In this document: positions 1 to 8,782 of the stretch, in pieces | Position numbering within the stretch: the first letter of the stretch is position 1 | How the letters are laid out: each line of letters begins with the position of its first letter | Source: JBCBSP01 sp039819095 | Lineage (GTDB): Bacteria; Pseudomonadota; Alphaproteobacteria; Caulobacterales; Maricaulaceae | Reading direction: 5' to 3' | Assembly: GCA_039819095.1 (NCBI GenBank) | Contig: JBCBSP010000005.1 | Coordinates: 1 to 64,000 of the forward strand | DNA: 64,000 bases | Program-made: the position numbers and the translations under genes | The notes under the pieces: model-generated | The model's input: only the letters and a program-made list of their open reading frames with translations | Told to the model about the DNA's origin: nothing | Databases searched by the model: none

Positions 1-2013
1 CCCGCCGGCGCCGCCATTGAGCTCATCATCGCCGTCGTCGCCGCGAAGGCGATCCCGGCCCGTCCCGCCATTGAGCACATCATCACCGTCTCCGCCGATC
101 AGGCCGTCCGCGCCGGACCCGCCATTGAGCTCATCATCGCCGCCAAATCCGCGAAGCGTGTCGTCGCCGTCAAGGCCGTTGATCCGGTCATTATCGACGG
201 TCCCGTTGATGTCCTCGCCCGCCGAAGTGCCCTCAATCTCGTTGAAAACCGGCTGCGGCAGAACGGCGCCGCTAATCTGCAGCTGGAAGGTTTCACCGCT
301 GACAAGCTGAACCCCGCCCACCGAAGCGCCCAGTTGGATCGTCAGATTCGCAAGGCCATTTCCATTAGTGTCGACTTCGATTGTCGCGCCCTGACTGTTG
401 GAGCCGAACCGCACCTCGCCGCCGGCGCCGGAGAAGGCTGCATCGCCAACGAAGCTCAGCCCCAGTCCGCTGGTGACGATCTCGTTGAAGTCAATGACGT
501 CACCATCTGCAAAGTCGGTGATCGTGTCCACGCCGGCCAGATGACCCACCGCCCTGTATGAGAAGACATCACCGCCAAGGCCGCCGGTAAGCGTGTCATT
601 GCCTGCGCCGCCAACCAGCACATTGGCTACTGCGTTGCCGATCAGGGTGTCGTTCCCGCCGCCAAGCACTGCATTCTCGATAATGGTGTTCAGCGCGATC
701 TGCACATTGCCGACCTCATTGCCAATATTGGAAATCGAGCCTGCGTTGAGGTTGATAAGCTGGTTTACCGAGAAGCCGGAGTAATCCAGCGTATCGACGC
801 CATCGGAGTCGAAGATCGTAAATGACGGGAACGGACCGCCGGCGAATGTGGTCGCCTCGTAAATGATGTTGTCAGCTGTCGAGCCGAACCCGTACACGGT
901 GTCGCCCGCTCGCAGATCGGTGGGGGCGCCATAGAGTTGCTGAATGGCCAGAATGTCGGCGAGTTGCGGCGTCACCACCAAAGCGAAGGTCGCATTAATG
1001 AAGTTGTTCTGCGTCTGGCTGAAGTAGGACATGATCGAGGCTTGCCAGGAATCGTTGGGATAGGCGGCGTCGCCGGGAAAATCGGCGGAGGTGTTATAAG
1101 GCCCGCTATGACCCAGACCGAGCGCATGCCCCACCTCGTGGATATAGGTCTGCAGCGAGTAGGAATAGAGACCGGTCCCATAGGTATCCAGCCAGTCGGT
1201 CGAAACGTTGACGTCCACGCTGACGATCTGGTCGCCGATCGTTGAAGTGCTTGCAAACGCCCCCTCAGCTTCATCGTCAAACGTAATGTCCGCCCCGGTG
1301 AGCACTTCCGTGAACATAATGCCGGTAATCTCCGACCATAGGTCCAGAGCGATACGAGCCAGGTTCGCGCCATCAGCGGTCAAGCCGGTAATATCAACGG
1401 TGATCGTGCCGTCATCGCTGACGTCCCAAGCCCGCGCCGAGCGGTTTGTGGATTCCCAGTAGCCGTTGATCAGAAAATCGGCGATATCGTCATTGCTGGC
1501 GGGCAAGAACGCCCCTGTCGTGGCGCTCAGCGTGTAACCGCCTGCGACGCTGTCATCCCACGCCGCAGCTTCCAGATAATAGGTACCCGGCGCATCAGCG
1601 ATGAAGCGCAAGAGCGAGTTCAGACCTTCGCCGCCATCATCATTCGTCGCGACCAGCGTTCCGGACGCATCGTAAAGGCGCAGAAGCGGGTCGGAGAGCG
1701 GGGGGACGCCCGAGCCGGTCAGACTGAACTCGTACGCCTCGCCATCCGCCGACGCGGCAAGCTCGATCCGGATCCAGTCCCGGTCGCCAACGGTTTCAAG
1801 TCTACCCTCATAGCTGCCGCCAAGCGTCAGTTCGACGGTGGTGGAGGTGTCAGCAGGAACCTCGTCGTCGTTGAACACGTCGAGCGGCTTTGACACATCG
1901 ACGGTAAGCGGCTCTTTCTCTTTCGGCTTCTCCCAGACCGCACCTGCGTGCAGGCCTTCAAAGACCGGAAACAGCGCAACGTCGCGCGCAAGCATATCGC
2001 AATGGGTGCACAT
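1..2013 (-). CDS. Serralysin-like RTX zinc metalloprotease (M10), C-terminus beyond window
   Basis: This is a secreted calcium-dependent zinc endopeptidase, normally exported by a type I secretion system. The frame is open from an ATG at 2013 to the window edge (671 codons), so the C-terminal end is missing. There is no Sec signal peptide, as expected for type I export. Residues about 60-163 resemble a bacterial pre-peptidase (PPC) beta domain. The catalytic domain spans about 180-390, with the zinc site HEVGHALGLGHSGPY at H292, E293 and H296, and the Met-turn SIMSYF near 328. From about 450 onward there are glycine/aspartate nonapeptides of the GGxGxDxLxG type, interrupted by a beta domain. 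A GGGAGG-like ribosome site (GCGGGAGG) lies 5 nt before the ATG. No type I exporter is seen in the window. The family call is secure; the substrate is unknown. Confidence 0.92.
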   Translation of the reverse strand, partial: MCTHCDMLARDVALFPVFEGLHAGAVWEKPKEKEPLTVDVSKPLDVFNDDEVPADTSTTVELTLGGSYEGRLETVGDRDWIRIELAASADGEAYEFSLTGSGVPPLSDPLLRLYDASGTLVATNDDGGEGLNSLLRFIADAPGTYYLEAAAWDDSVAGGYTLSATTGAFLPASNDDIADFLINGYWESTNRSARAWDVSDDGTITVDITGLTADGANLARIALDLWSEITGIMFTEVLTGADITFDDEAEGAFASTSTIGDQIVSVDVNVSTDWLDTYGTGLYSYSLQTYIHEVGHALGLGHSGPYNTSADFPGDAAYPNDSWQASIMSYFSQTQNNFINATFALVVTPQLADILAIQQLYGAPTDLRAGDTVYGFGSTADNIIYEATTFAGGPFPSFTIFDSDGVDTLDYSGFSVNQLINLNAGSISNIGNEVGNVQIALNTIIENAVLGGGNDTLIGNAVANVLVGGAGNDTLTGGLGGDVFSYRAVGHLAGVDTITDFADGDVIDFNEIVTSGLGLSFVGDAAFSGAGGEVRFGSNSQGATIEVDTNGNGLANLTIQLGASVGGVQLVSGETFQLQISGAVLPQPVFNEIEGTSAGEDINGTVDNDRINGLDGDDTLRGFGGDDELNGGSGADGLIGGDGDDVLNGGTGRDRLRGDDGDDELNGGAGG
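11..141. repeat. 54-bp tandem DNA repeat encoding RTX nonapeptides
   Basis: Three near-identical units begin at 11, 65 and 119, each starting CCGCCATTGAGC. The period of 54 bp equals 18 residues, or two RTX nonapeptides, in the minus-strand protease gene. Similarity at DNA level points to recent unit duplication. The array continues beyond the left edge, so the copy number is unknown. Confidence 0.75.
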
Positions 2014-2058
2014 GGAATTTCCTCCCGCTAGATCGTGCGCGTGCGTCTGTTCAACGCC

Positions 2059-2547
2059 TCAGTTCTCGAACTCCTGCGCCAGGACGCGGGCGATTCCGCT
2101 TCCCAGCTGACGCGCTGCGCTGATGTCCAGCGGCGCGTCCATCATCATTGTCTCAACTGGTCCGGCGAGAACGCGTTCTCCGCCGGGACTTGTTTGCACC
2201 AGATCGGCGAGCAGGGACTCGCCGGCCTGGCGCATCCGAATTTCGACCTGAATATCGCCAGCATGATCTTCGCCCCCCGCGCCCCGCCCTGTTCGTGTCG
2301 CACGCCCGGTCAGCTCCGCGAAGTCTTGAGCGGCGCTGAGACAGGCTTGCTCCGGCGCAGCGCTGAGCGAGACGAGCTTGGGCGCTTCAGTCCAGACGCA
2401 GACAAATGTCACCGCGCTGTCAGTCGCCGCCAATTCGCGCTCCTCAACCCAGGCTGCAGACGCGCGGCCGGCCAGGGCGATCATGGCGCAGGCCGCAATG
2501 CCCAAAGCTACCGCCCGACTGATCACGTTCACTAACGTCACATCCAC
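2059..2547 (-). CDS. Small secreted protein of unknown function upstream of RTX protease
   Basis: The protein has 162 residues from a GTG start. A hydrophobic N-terminus ends in an AxA-type cleavage site (GRASAAW, about residues 27-33), so it is probably periplasmic or secreted. It has two cysteines after the signal (residues about 50 and 69). No family was recognised. It lies 45 nt upstream of the RTX protease on the same strand and is probably co-transcribed, so a role linked to the protease (chaperone, inhibitor or regulator) is possible but is only inferred. A competing plus-strand frame covers the same bases but has no signal peptide or plausible context. Confidence 0.6.
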   Translation of the reverse strand: MDVTLVNVISRAVALGIAACAMIALAGRASAAWVEERELAATDSAVTFVCVWTEAPKLVSLSAAPEQACLSAAQDFAELTGRATRTGRGAGGEDHAGDIQVEIRMRQAGESLLADLVQTSPGGERVLAGPVETMMMDAPLDISAARQLGSGIARVLAQEFEN

Positions 2548-2673
2548 AACTTTCCAGTCAAACGCGAGTTATGGCAAGCCTGCACTCAGTACCGCATCTA
2601 ATGAGCAATAAAGTATAAACACGAAAGCGCCATCGCCTTCACCCAAAGGCAAATATCCCTATACTGATCAGGG

Positions 2674-2701
2674 TTGAGATTGTCGGCGGCATGGCTAACT
2701 T
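2674..2701 (+). promoter_or_regulatory. Possible sigma70-type promoter for the M3 peptidase
   Basis: TTGAGA (2674-2679) and TAACTT (2696-2701) are separated by 16 nt in the 235-bp gap before the peptidase gene. The match is moderate. The rest of the gap (2548-2782) shows no other structure. Confidence 0.25.
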
Positions 2702-2782
2702 CGCCGCCAACCACAATGTTACAGGATAACGCCTGACGGCCGGACAATCGCGCCGACGGGAAAATCAGGGGAGACGCGAGTC

Positions 2783-4999
2783 ATGAAATCGCACCTGCTG
2801 CTCAGCGCCGCGAGCGCCGCACTTATTCTTTCAGCCTGCAGCGCGCCCAGCGCAACGGACGCCGAGCCCGAAGCGCCCGCGGCATCCGAAACGTCCAACG
2901 AGACCGCCGCCCCGGCGGGCGAGGCTGAGGCCTCTGCTGATGCGGCCGGCGCCGATCTCGCCGATAACCCTCTGATGGCGGAGTGGGATACGCCGTTCGG
3001 TACCCCGCCCTTTGATCTGATCGAGCCGGCCCACTTCATCCCGGCGTTTGAAGCCGCGATGGCGAGCCATCTGGAAGAGATCGACGCCATCGCGTCAAAC
3101 GAGGCGGCGCCAACCTTCGAGAACACCCTGCTGGCCATGGAGAATGCGGGCGCCGATCTGTCGCGCATCTGGCGCGTGTTCGGCAATCTGTCGAGCTCGG
3201 CTTCCAATGATGATATCCGGGCCATCCAGCGCGAGATGAACCCCCGCCTCGCCGGCCACACCGCTTCCATCACGCTGAACGCTGATCTGTTCGCCCGTAT
3301 CGATACGCTGATGGAGAACCGCGACGCGCTGGAGCTTTCCGCACAAGAGGCTCGCCTTCTGGAGGTGACGCATCACAACTTCGAGCGCGCCGGCGCTCAG
3401 CTGGAAGGCGCCGACCGCGAACGCTTCGCGGAAATCCGCGCCGCCCTGGCCGGCGTCTACACCCGCTTTGCGCAGAATGAGCAGGCCGACCGTGAAGCCT
3501 GGACTCTGCCGCTGTCCCAGGACGATATCGCCGATCTGCCGGCCTACATCGTCTCCGCCGCCGCCGGCGCGGCGGGTGATCGCGATATGGACGGGCATGT
3601 CGTCACGCTTGCGCGCTCCAGCGTGGAGCCCTTCCTGCAGACCTCGCCCAATCGCGAGCAGCGCGAGACCGCCTGGCGCGCCTGGACGATGCGGGGCGAT
3701 AATGAGAACGCCAACGACAACAAGGACACCATTCGCGAAATCCTCAGTCTTCGCCGGGAGATGGCCAACCTTCTGGGCTATGAGACCTTCGCCCACTACC
3801 GCACCGCCGGCACGATGGCTGGAACGCCGGACGCCGCCATCAGCCTGATGGAGCAGGTCTGGTGGCCGGCCCGCGAGCGCGCCCTGGAAGAAGCGCTCGA
3901 CATCGAAGCGCGGATCACCGCGGCCGGGCTCGAGCACGAGCTGGAGCCGTGGGACTGGCGCTACTATACCGAGCAGGTCCGCGCTGAACGCTTCGATCTC
4001 GATGAGAGCGAGGTGAAGGCCTATCTGCAGCTCGACAACATGATCGAGGCGCAGTTCTACGTCGCTGAACGCCTGTTCGGCGTCAGCTTCACCGAGCGCA
4101 CCGATGTGCCGGTCTACCATCCCGACGTGCGCGTCTGGGAGATGACCGACGCGAACGGAGAGACGCTGGGTCTGTTCTTTGGCGACTATTTTGCACGGCC
4201 CGGCAAGCGCGGCGGCGCCTGGATGTCGAGCTTCCGCCCGCAGAACGGCGTGAACGGCGATATCCCGATCATCATCAATAACTGCAATTACAACAAACCG
4301 GCCGAGGGCGAGCCTGCGCTCATCTCCTATACCGATGCGGTGACGCTCTTCCACGAGTTCGGCCACGGCCTGCACGGACTTCTGTCCTCCACCGACTTCC
4401 CGTCCCTGGCCGGCACGGCGGTGGATCGCGACTTCGTGGAGTTCCCGGCGCAGATCTATGAGCACTGGCTGTCACAGCCGGAAGTGCTGGAGCGCTTCGC
4501 TCTGCATCATGAAACCGGCGAGCCGATGCCGCCGGAACTTCTGGAGCGCGTGCTTTCCGCCCGCACCTTCAACCAGGGCTTCGCCACGGTCGAGTTCCTG
4601 AATTCCGGCTTCGTGGACATGGCCTATCACCTGGCTGAAGACCCCACCGCCATCAATATTCGCGAATTTGAACAGGAGGTGCTCGGCGCGCGGGAGAATC
4701 TGGAAGACATCCCGATGCGCCACCGCTCCACGCACTTCCTGCACACCTTCGCAGGCGAGGGCTATTCAGCGGGCTATTACAGCTATCTGTGGGCTGGCGT
4801 GCTGGACAATGACGGCTTCGCCGCCTTCGAAGAGGCCGGCGACATCTTCGATCCGGAGCTGGCTCAGAAACTGCTCGACAGCGTCTTCGCCGCCGGCAAT
4901 TCACAACCGGCCATGGACGCCTATGTCGGCTTCCGGGGCCGCGAACCGAATGTGGAGCCGCTCCTGCGCAATCGCGGCTTCATCGAGGCTGAGGGGTAG
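2783..4999 (+). CDS. dcp: Dipeptidyl carboxypeptidase Dcp, M3 family, lipoprotein
   Basis: This zinc metallopeptidase releases C-terminal dipeptides from oligopeptides. The 738 residues carry a lipoprotein signal with lipobox LSAC (Cys19), then a low-complexity Ala/Glu/Ser linker to about residue 70, then the M3 fold. The zinc motif is HEFGHGLHG with H524 and H528. Conserved M3 blocks around AGEGYSAGYYSYLWAG near the C-terminus support the Dcp rather than the oligopeptidase A branch. GGGGAG precedes the ATG. The lipobox suggests anchoring in the envelope, whereas E. coli Dcp is described as cytoplasmic or periplasmic. The gene is monocistronic and ends at a strong terminator. Confidence 0.93.
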   Translation: MKSHLLLSAASAALILSACSAPSATDAEPEAPAASETSNETAAPAGEAEASADAAGADLADNPLMAEWDTPFGTPPFDLIEPAHFIPAFEAAMASHLEEIDAIASNEAAPTFENTLLAMENAGADLSRIWRVFGNLSSSASNDDIRAIQREMNPRLAGHTASITLNADLFARIDTLMENRDALELSAQEARLLEVTHHNFERAGAQLEGADRERFAEIRAALAGVYTRFAQNEQADREAWTLPLSQDDIADLPAYIVSAAAGAAGDRDMDGHVVTLARSSVEPFLQTSPNREQRETAWRAWTMRGDNENANDNKDTIREILSLRREMANLLGYETFAHYRTAGTMAGTPDAAISLMEQVWWPARERALEEALDIEARITAAGLEHELEPWDWRYYTEQVRAERFDLDESEVKAYLQLDNMIEAQFYVAERLFGVSFTERTDVPVYHPDVRVWEMTDANGETLGLFFGDYFARPGKRGGAWMSSFRPQNGVNGDIPIIINNCNYNKPAEGEPALISYTDAVTLFHEFGHGLHGLLSSTDFPSLAGTAVDRDFVEFPAQIYEHWLSQPEVLERFALHHETGEPMPPELLERVLSARTFNQGFATVEFLNSGFVDMAYHLAEDPTAINIREFEQEVLGARENLEDIPMRHRSTHFLHTFAGEGYSAGYYSYLWAGVLDNDGFAAFEEAGDIFDPELAQKLLDSVFAAGNSQPAMDAYVGFRGREPNVEPLLRNRGFIEAEG

Positions 5000-5023
5000 G
5001 CCTGAAGCCTCAGTGCCGAAATG

Positions 5024-5058
5024 AAACGGCCCCGGCGAGCGCTTCGCCGGGGCCGTTT
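5024..5058. terminator. Bidirectional rho-independent terminator
   Basis: There is a perfect 15-bp inverted repeat (5024-5038 pairs with 5044-5058) with a 5-nt loop. The stem is GC-rich with AAA at the left end and TTT at the right, so it can work on both strands. It sits between the convergent Dcp and BCCT genes. Confidence 0.88.
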
Positions 5059-5083
5059 GTTTGCGTCGGGAAGGCCTGGTCGC

Positions 5084-6667
5084 CTAACGCCCCTTCGCCT
5101 CCAGCACTCTGAGCGCGCGGGAATCCTCGGCCAGACCTTTCCACACGCTGATGCAGCAGGCCAGCAGGATGAAGGTGAAGGGAAGGCCGGCGGATATGGC
5201 GCCGGCCTGAAGCGCCTGCAGCGCCTGGGCCCCTCCGCCATACAGCAGGACGGTGGCGATGAGGCCCTCCACAGTCGCCCAGAAAACGCGCTGCGGGACC
5301 GGGGCGTGCATCTTGCCGCCGGCGGTGATGCTGTCCACGACGAGCGACCCGGAATCCGATGAGGTGACGAAGAAGATCAGCACCAGCACGATCGCTACGA
5401 AGGAGGCGATGGCGGCGAACGGGAAATGCTCCAGCATCTGGAACAGCACCAGCGAAGCCTCATCCACGCCGTTCGCCAGAGCGCCAACGCCGCTTTCGTT
5501 CTGAAGCAGAGCGATCTCGCCGAAGGTGGAAAACCAGACCACGGTCACCACAAGCGGCACGAAGATCACCGCGAACAGAAACTCGCGCACGGTGCGGCCC
5601 TTGGAGATGCGCGCGATGAACATGCCCACGAAGGGCGACCAGCTGATCCACCAGGCCCAGTAGAATACCGTCCACCCGTGGAACCAGCCCGTGTCCTCTC
5701 GCCCGACCCAGTTCGACAGGGGCAGGAAGTCCTGAACGTAGTTGACGGTGTTCTCGGCCATGCCGGTCAGGATGGCCAGGGTCGGTCCGGCGATCAGGAC
5801 GAACACCAGGAAGCCGGCCGCGACGATCATGTTGATGTTGGAGAGCACCTTCACCCCGCCATCCAGGCCGCGCACGACCGAAATGATGGCGATGGAGGTG
5901 ACGAAGGCGATGATGGCGATCTGCAGCCCGACGCCGGCCTGAATGCCGAACAGATCGTCAAGCCCGCTGGAGATCTGCTGCGCGCCGAGACCGAGCGAGG
6001 TCGCCAGGCCGAACAGGGTCGCGATCACGGCCAGAAGGTCGATCACATGGCCCGGCCAGCCCCAGACCCGCTCGCCCAGGAGCGGGTAGAAGGCCGACCG
6101 CACCGTCAGCGGCAATCCTTTTGAGAAGGCGAAATAGGCCAGCGCCAGACCGATCACCGCATAGACCGACCAGGCGTTCAACCCCCAGTGGAAGATGGTC
6201 GCGCTCAAGGCCAGGTCGCGCGCGGCCTCGGTGCCCGGCGCCACACCCAGCGGCGTGCCGGACCAGCCGGTGTAGTAAGCCAGAGGCTCGGCCGCGCCCC
6301 AGAACATCAAGCCAATGCCGATCCCGGCGGAAAACAGCATGGCGAGCCACGACTTGATCGAGAAGTCGGGCTTCGCCTCCCGACCGCCAATGCGCAGCCG
6401 GCCCATCGGCGAGAGCATCACGAAGAGGCAGAAGACGAACACCAGATTGACCGTCGAGACAAACAGCCAGTCGAACGTGTTCAGAACCCAGTTGCGGGCT
6501 GCAAACAGGATGGCGCTGGCCGCTTCCGGCGCCGCCAGCGTGCCGCCGATGAAGCCGATCAGCAGCACGGCGGCGACGAAGAAGACGGGGTTGTGCACGT
6601 CCAGCCCGAAGACGGAGACATTGTTTTCGCCGGTCTTGTGGTCGGTCTTGTATTCACGGCCTGGCAT
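5084..6667 (-). CDS. BCCT family betaine/choline/carnitine-type transporter
   Basis: This is a secondary transporter for quaternary-ammonium or related zwitterionic solutes, driven by a sodium or proton gradient, in the inner membrane. It has 527 residues with about 12 hydrophobic segments. The tryptophan-rich BCCT signature YWAWWISWSPFVG (about residues 340-352) is clear. The chosen ATG overlaps the TGA of the upstream gene by one base (TGATG) and is preceded by GAAGGGATGGG; a longer in-frame version starting at 6751 would run into the upstream gene. It is the last gene of the receptor - sulfotransferase - BCCT unit. The substrate cannot be told from sequence; betaine, choline, carnitine or a sulfonium compound such as DMSP are all possible. 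Confidence 0.93.
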   Translation of the reverse strand: MPGREYKTDHKTGENNVSVFGLDVHNPVFFVAAVLLIGFIGGTLAAPEAASAILFAARNWVLNTFDWLFVSTVNLVFVFCLFVMLSPMGRLRIGGREAKPDFSIKSWLAMLFSAGIGIGLMFWGAAEPLAYYTGWSGTPLGVAPGTEAARDLALSATIFHWGLNAWSVYAVIGLALAYFAFSKGLPLTVRSAFYPLLGERVWGWPGHVIDLLAVIATLFGLATSLGLGAQQISSGLDDLFGIQAGVGLQIAIIAFVTSIAIISVVRGLDGGVKVLSNINMIVAAGFLVFVLIAGPTLAILTGMAENTVNYVQDFLPLSNWVGREDTGWFHGWTVFYWAWWISWSPFVGMFIARISKGRTVREFLFAVIFVPLVVTVVWFSTFGEIALLQNESGVGALANGVDEASLVLFQMLEHFPFAAIASFVAIVLVLIFFVTSSDSGSLVVDSITAGGKMHAPVPQRVFWATVEGLIATVLLYGGGAQALQALQAGAISAGLPFTFILLACCISVWKGLAEDSRALRVLEAKGR

Positions 6668-8670
6668 CAGCGCCCATCCCTTCGATAATCGGTCAGCACC
6701 GGACCGAGAGCGGTTTTCAGCGGATCCAGCCAGGGCTCGAACGGCTTCCACGCCGCCAGTCCCTTCGTGTTGATCGGCTGACGAACCTGTTCAGAGCTGG
6801 CGGTGCGGACCTCGCGCTCTGTCTTGTGGAATTCCACGCAGGCCGGCTCGAACGGCAGGCCGCAATACTCGAGAATGCGGCGCACCTGGTTTTCGGTTTC
6901 GTCGACCACGTCTTCGTAGATAACGCGCAGCACGGCGCCGGGCAGGACCGCGTCCCAGTGGTCCATCAGCTCCACATAGCCGCGATAGTAGCGACCGATC
7001 TCGTCCAGCCCGTAGGTGAATTCCTGACCCTCGGCAAAAAGCTGCTTGAAGCCGGAAAAGCAGCAGCCCATCGGATCGCGGCGCGCATCAATGATTTTCG
7101 CATTCGGCAGGATCAGCTTGATCAGGCCGATATGCCGGAAATTGTTCGGCATCTTGTCCGTGAAGAACGGCGCGCCCTTGCGGTGAATGGCGGTCTCTTC
7201 AAGATAACGCCGGCCCAGTTCAGCGAGCGTGTCCGCCTCCAGCTCCTGCAGCACGCGCGGATAGCGGGTGCGGTCCGACAGCCTGTCGCGGCCGCGCAGA
7301 TGCTGGCTGATGGCGATGATGTTGGGCAGTTCCAGCGTGCCGTCCACCTGGCTGTGCGAAGCCAGGATCTGCTCCAGAAGCGTCGAGCCGGCCCGCGGCA
7401 GTCCGACGATGAAGATCGGGTCCGGAGACCGATCGCCCTTGCCGGCTTGGGTCTGGAACAGTTCCGGCGTGCAGAACTCGCGCTGGGTGGCGAGCTCGGC
7501 CTCCATCTGCTCGGACGTATAGCGGGTCTGGCGCTTTTTCAGCGCATTGCCGCGCTCATATTGGGCGAAGGCTTCAGCGTAGCCGCCCGCATCCTCGTGC
7601 GCCTTGGCGAGCGCGAAGCACAGATTGATGCGGTTCTGAAGCGTCTGTCCGGGCGCAGCCTCAGCCGCACGCATCGCCGCAAGCTCGTCTTCGGAAAAGC
7701 GATAGGTTTTCAGATTGGCCAGCGCATACCAGGCATCGCCATGGGCCGGCGCGGCGCGGCAGGCGGACTGATAGGACAGAACCGACTCGTCGGATTTGCC
7801 CCAGGTCTTCAGCGCATGTCCGCGAGAGGTAAGCGTGGCCGGATCGCCCGGCGCCGCCTCAAGCACGGCGTCGAACAGCGCCAGAGCGCCTTCATAGTCG
7901 GCGGTCTGCATGCGCTCGATGGCGAGCTGTGAGGTGAAGACCGGATTGTCCGGATCGCGCGCATGCAGCGCTTCGGCCTGCTTCAGCGCCGCATCGTATT
8001 TCTGCCGTTTGCGCAGGATGCGAATATAATCGATCCGCAACGCCGCATCGTCGGGCGCGAAGGCGACAGCGCTTTCCAGAAGAAACTCAGCGTCATCCAG
8101 CACGCCGAGCCGGTTGCCGATCTCGGCGAGGATGCGCATCGCGTCCACATCACGCGGATGGGCCTGCAAATGCGCGCGTACGATGTCTTCAGCCTTCAAA
8201 AGCCGATTTTCGTAGAGATGGTGGTTCGCCGCCTGCAGCGCTTTGGGCAGGCGTTTCAGCCGATCCGCCTGAGCGCGGGCCTGAGCCGCCTCGCCGGACC
8301 GGTTCAGACGGTCCAGCATATCGGCCTGGCTGCTCCAGGCCGCCGGCAGGGCCGGGTTGGCGCGCACTGCGGCCTGATACGCCGCGAGCGCCAGGCCGAT
8401 CTCGCCGCGATCACGATGGACATGGCCTTCTTCCTGCAGCCCGCGTCCGAACTCAGGCGCGGCGGCTTTCAGCCGCTCCAGCGTTTCCAGCGCCGCATCA
8501 TGGCGGCCCAGATAGCGCTGGCTGACCGCCGTCATGTAGAGCGCATCGACATGATCAGGCTCAGCGGCGAGGACCGGCTCAAGCCGCGCCACGGCGTCCT
8601 GAAAGGCGCCATCATACATCAGCCGTTGCGCCTGCTTGAGCACGTCTGACCCGTCTTCGGCCTGCCTCAC
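6667..8670 (-). CDS. TPR-repeat sulfotransferase family protein
   Basis: This 667-residue protein has an N-terminal array of tetratricopeptide repeats (about residues 5-400) and a C-terminal sulfotransferase domain. The PAPS 5'-phosphosulfate loop is visible as IFIVGLPRAGSTLLEQ near residue 420, and a second block, DARRDPMGCCFS, resembles the 3'-phosphate-binding motif. The predicted reaction is transfer of sulfate from PAPS to a hydroxyl or amine of an unknown acceptor. The GTG start is preceded by GGAGGTGAGGC. It sits between a TonB receptor and a BCCT transporter. TPR-sulfotransferases beside TonB receptors recur in alphaproteobacteria (general knowledge), but their acceptor is unclear. 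Confidence 0.9.
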   Translation of the reverse strand: MRQAEDGSDVLKQAQRLMYDGAFQDAVARLEPVLAAEPDHVDALYMTAVSQRYLGRHDAALETLERLKAAAPEFGRGLQEEGHVHRDRGEIGLALAAYQAAVRANPALPAAWSSQADMLDRLNRSGEAAQARAQADRLKRLPKALQAANHHLYENRLLKAEDIVRAHLQAHPRDVDAMRILAEIGNRLGVLDDAEFLLESAVAFAPDDAALRIDYIRILRKRQKYDAALKQAEALHARDPDNPVFTSQLAIERMQTADYEGALALFDAVLEAAPGDPATLTSRGHALKTWGKSDESVLSYQSACRAAPAHGDAWYALANLKTYRFSEDELAAMRAAEAAPGQTLQNRINLCFALAKAHEDAGGYAEAFAQYERGNALKKRQTRYTSEQMEAELATQREFCTPELFQTQAGKGDRSPDPIFIVGLPRAGSTLLEQILASHSQVDGTLELPNIIAISQHLRGRDRLSDRTRYPRVLQELEADTLAELGRRYLEETAIHRKGAPFFTDKMPNNFRHIGLIKLILPNAKIIDARRDPMGCCFSGFKQLFAEGQEFTYGLDEIGRYYRGYVELMDHWDAVLPGAVLRVIYEDVVDETENQVRRILEYCGLPFEPACVEFHKTEREVRTASSEQVRQPINTKGLAAWKPFEPWLDPLKTALGPVLTDYRRDGR

Positions 8671-8692
8671 GCCTCACCTCCGCTGCGCGAAA

Positions 8693-8716
8693 CGCCCCGC
8701 CTCTTCAGGCGGGGCG
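8693..8716. terminator. Stem-loop between TonB receptor and sulfotransferase genes
   Basis: A perfect 10-bp GC stem (8693-8702 with 8707-8716) has a CTTC loop. On the minus strand it lies downstream of the receptor stop and just before the sulfotransferase ribosome site, followed only by a short TTT. It may be a partial terminator or a processing/stabilising hairpin lowering expression of the downstream genes. Confidence 0.55.
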
Positions 8717-8782
8717 CTGCGATAACGCGCTGGTTCGAACCGGACCGGCCCATGGCGCCGCTCCGTTCCGATCAAGCCGGCC

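Noticed and set aside
2035..2535. Plus-strand frame of 166 codons opposite the small secreted protein
   Set aside because: No signal peptide, no family, and orientation against the protease gene; the minus-strand frame has a signal peptide and suitable context.
3095..4465. Long minus-strand open frame (456 codons) antisense to dcp
   Set aside because: Lies wholly inside a secure M3 peptidase gene; composition and lack of any domain show a GC-rich shadow frame.
6826..7932. Plus-strand open frame of 368 codons opposite the sulfotransferase gene
   Set aside because: Antisense to a protein with clear PAPS-binding motif; no recognisable features of its own.
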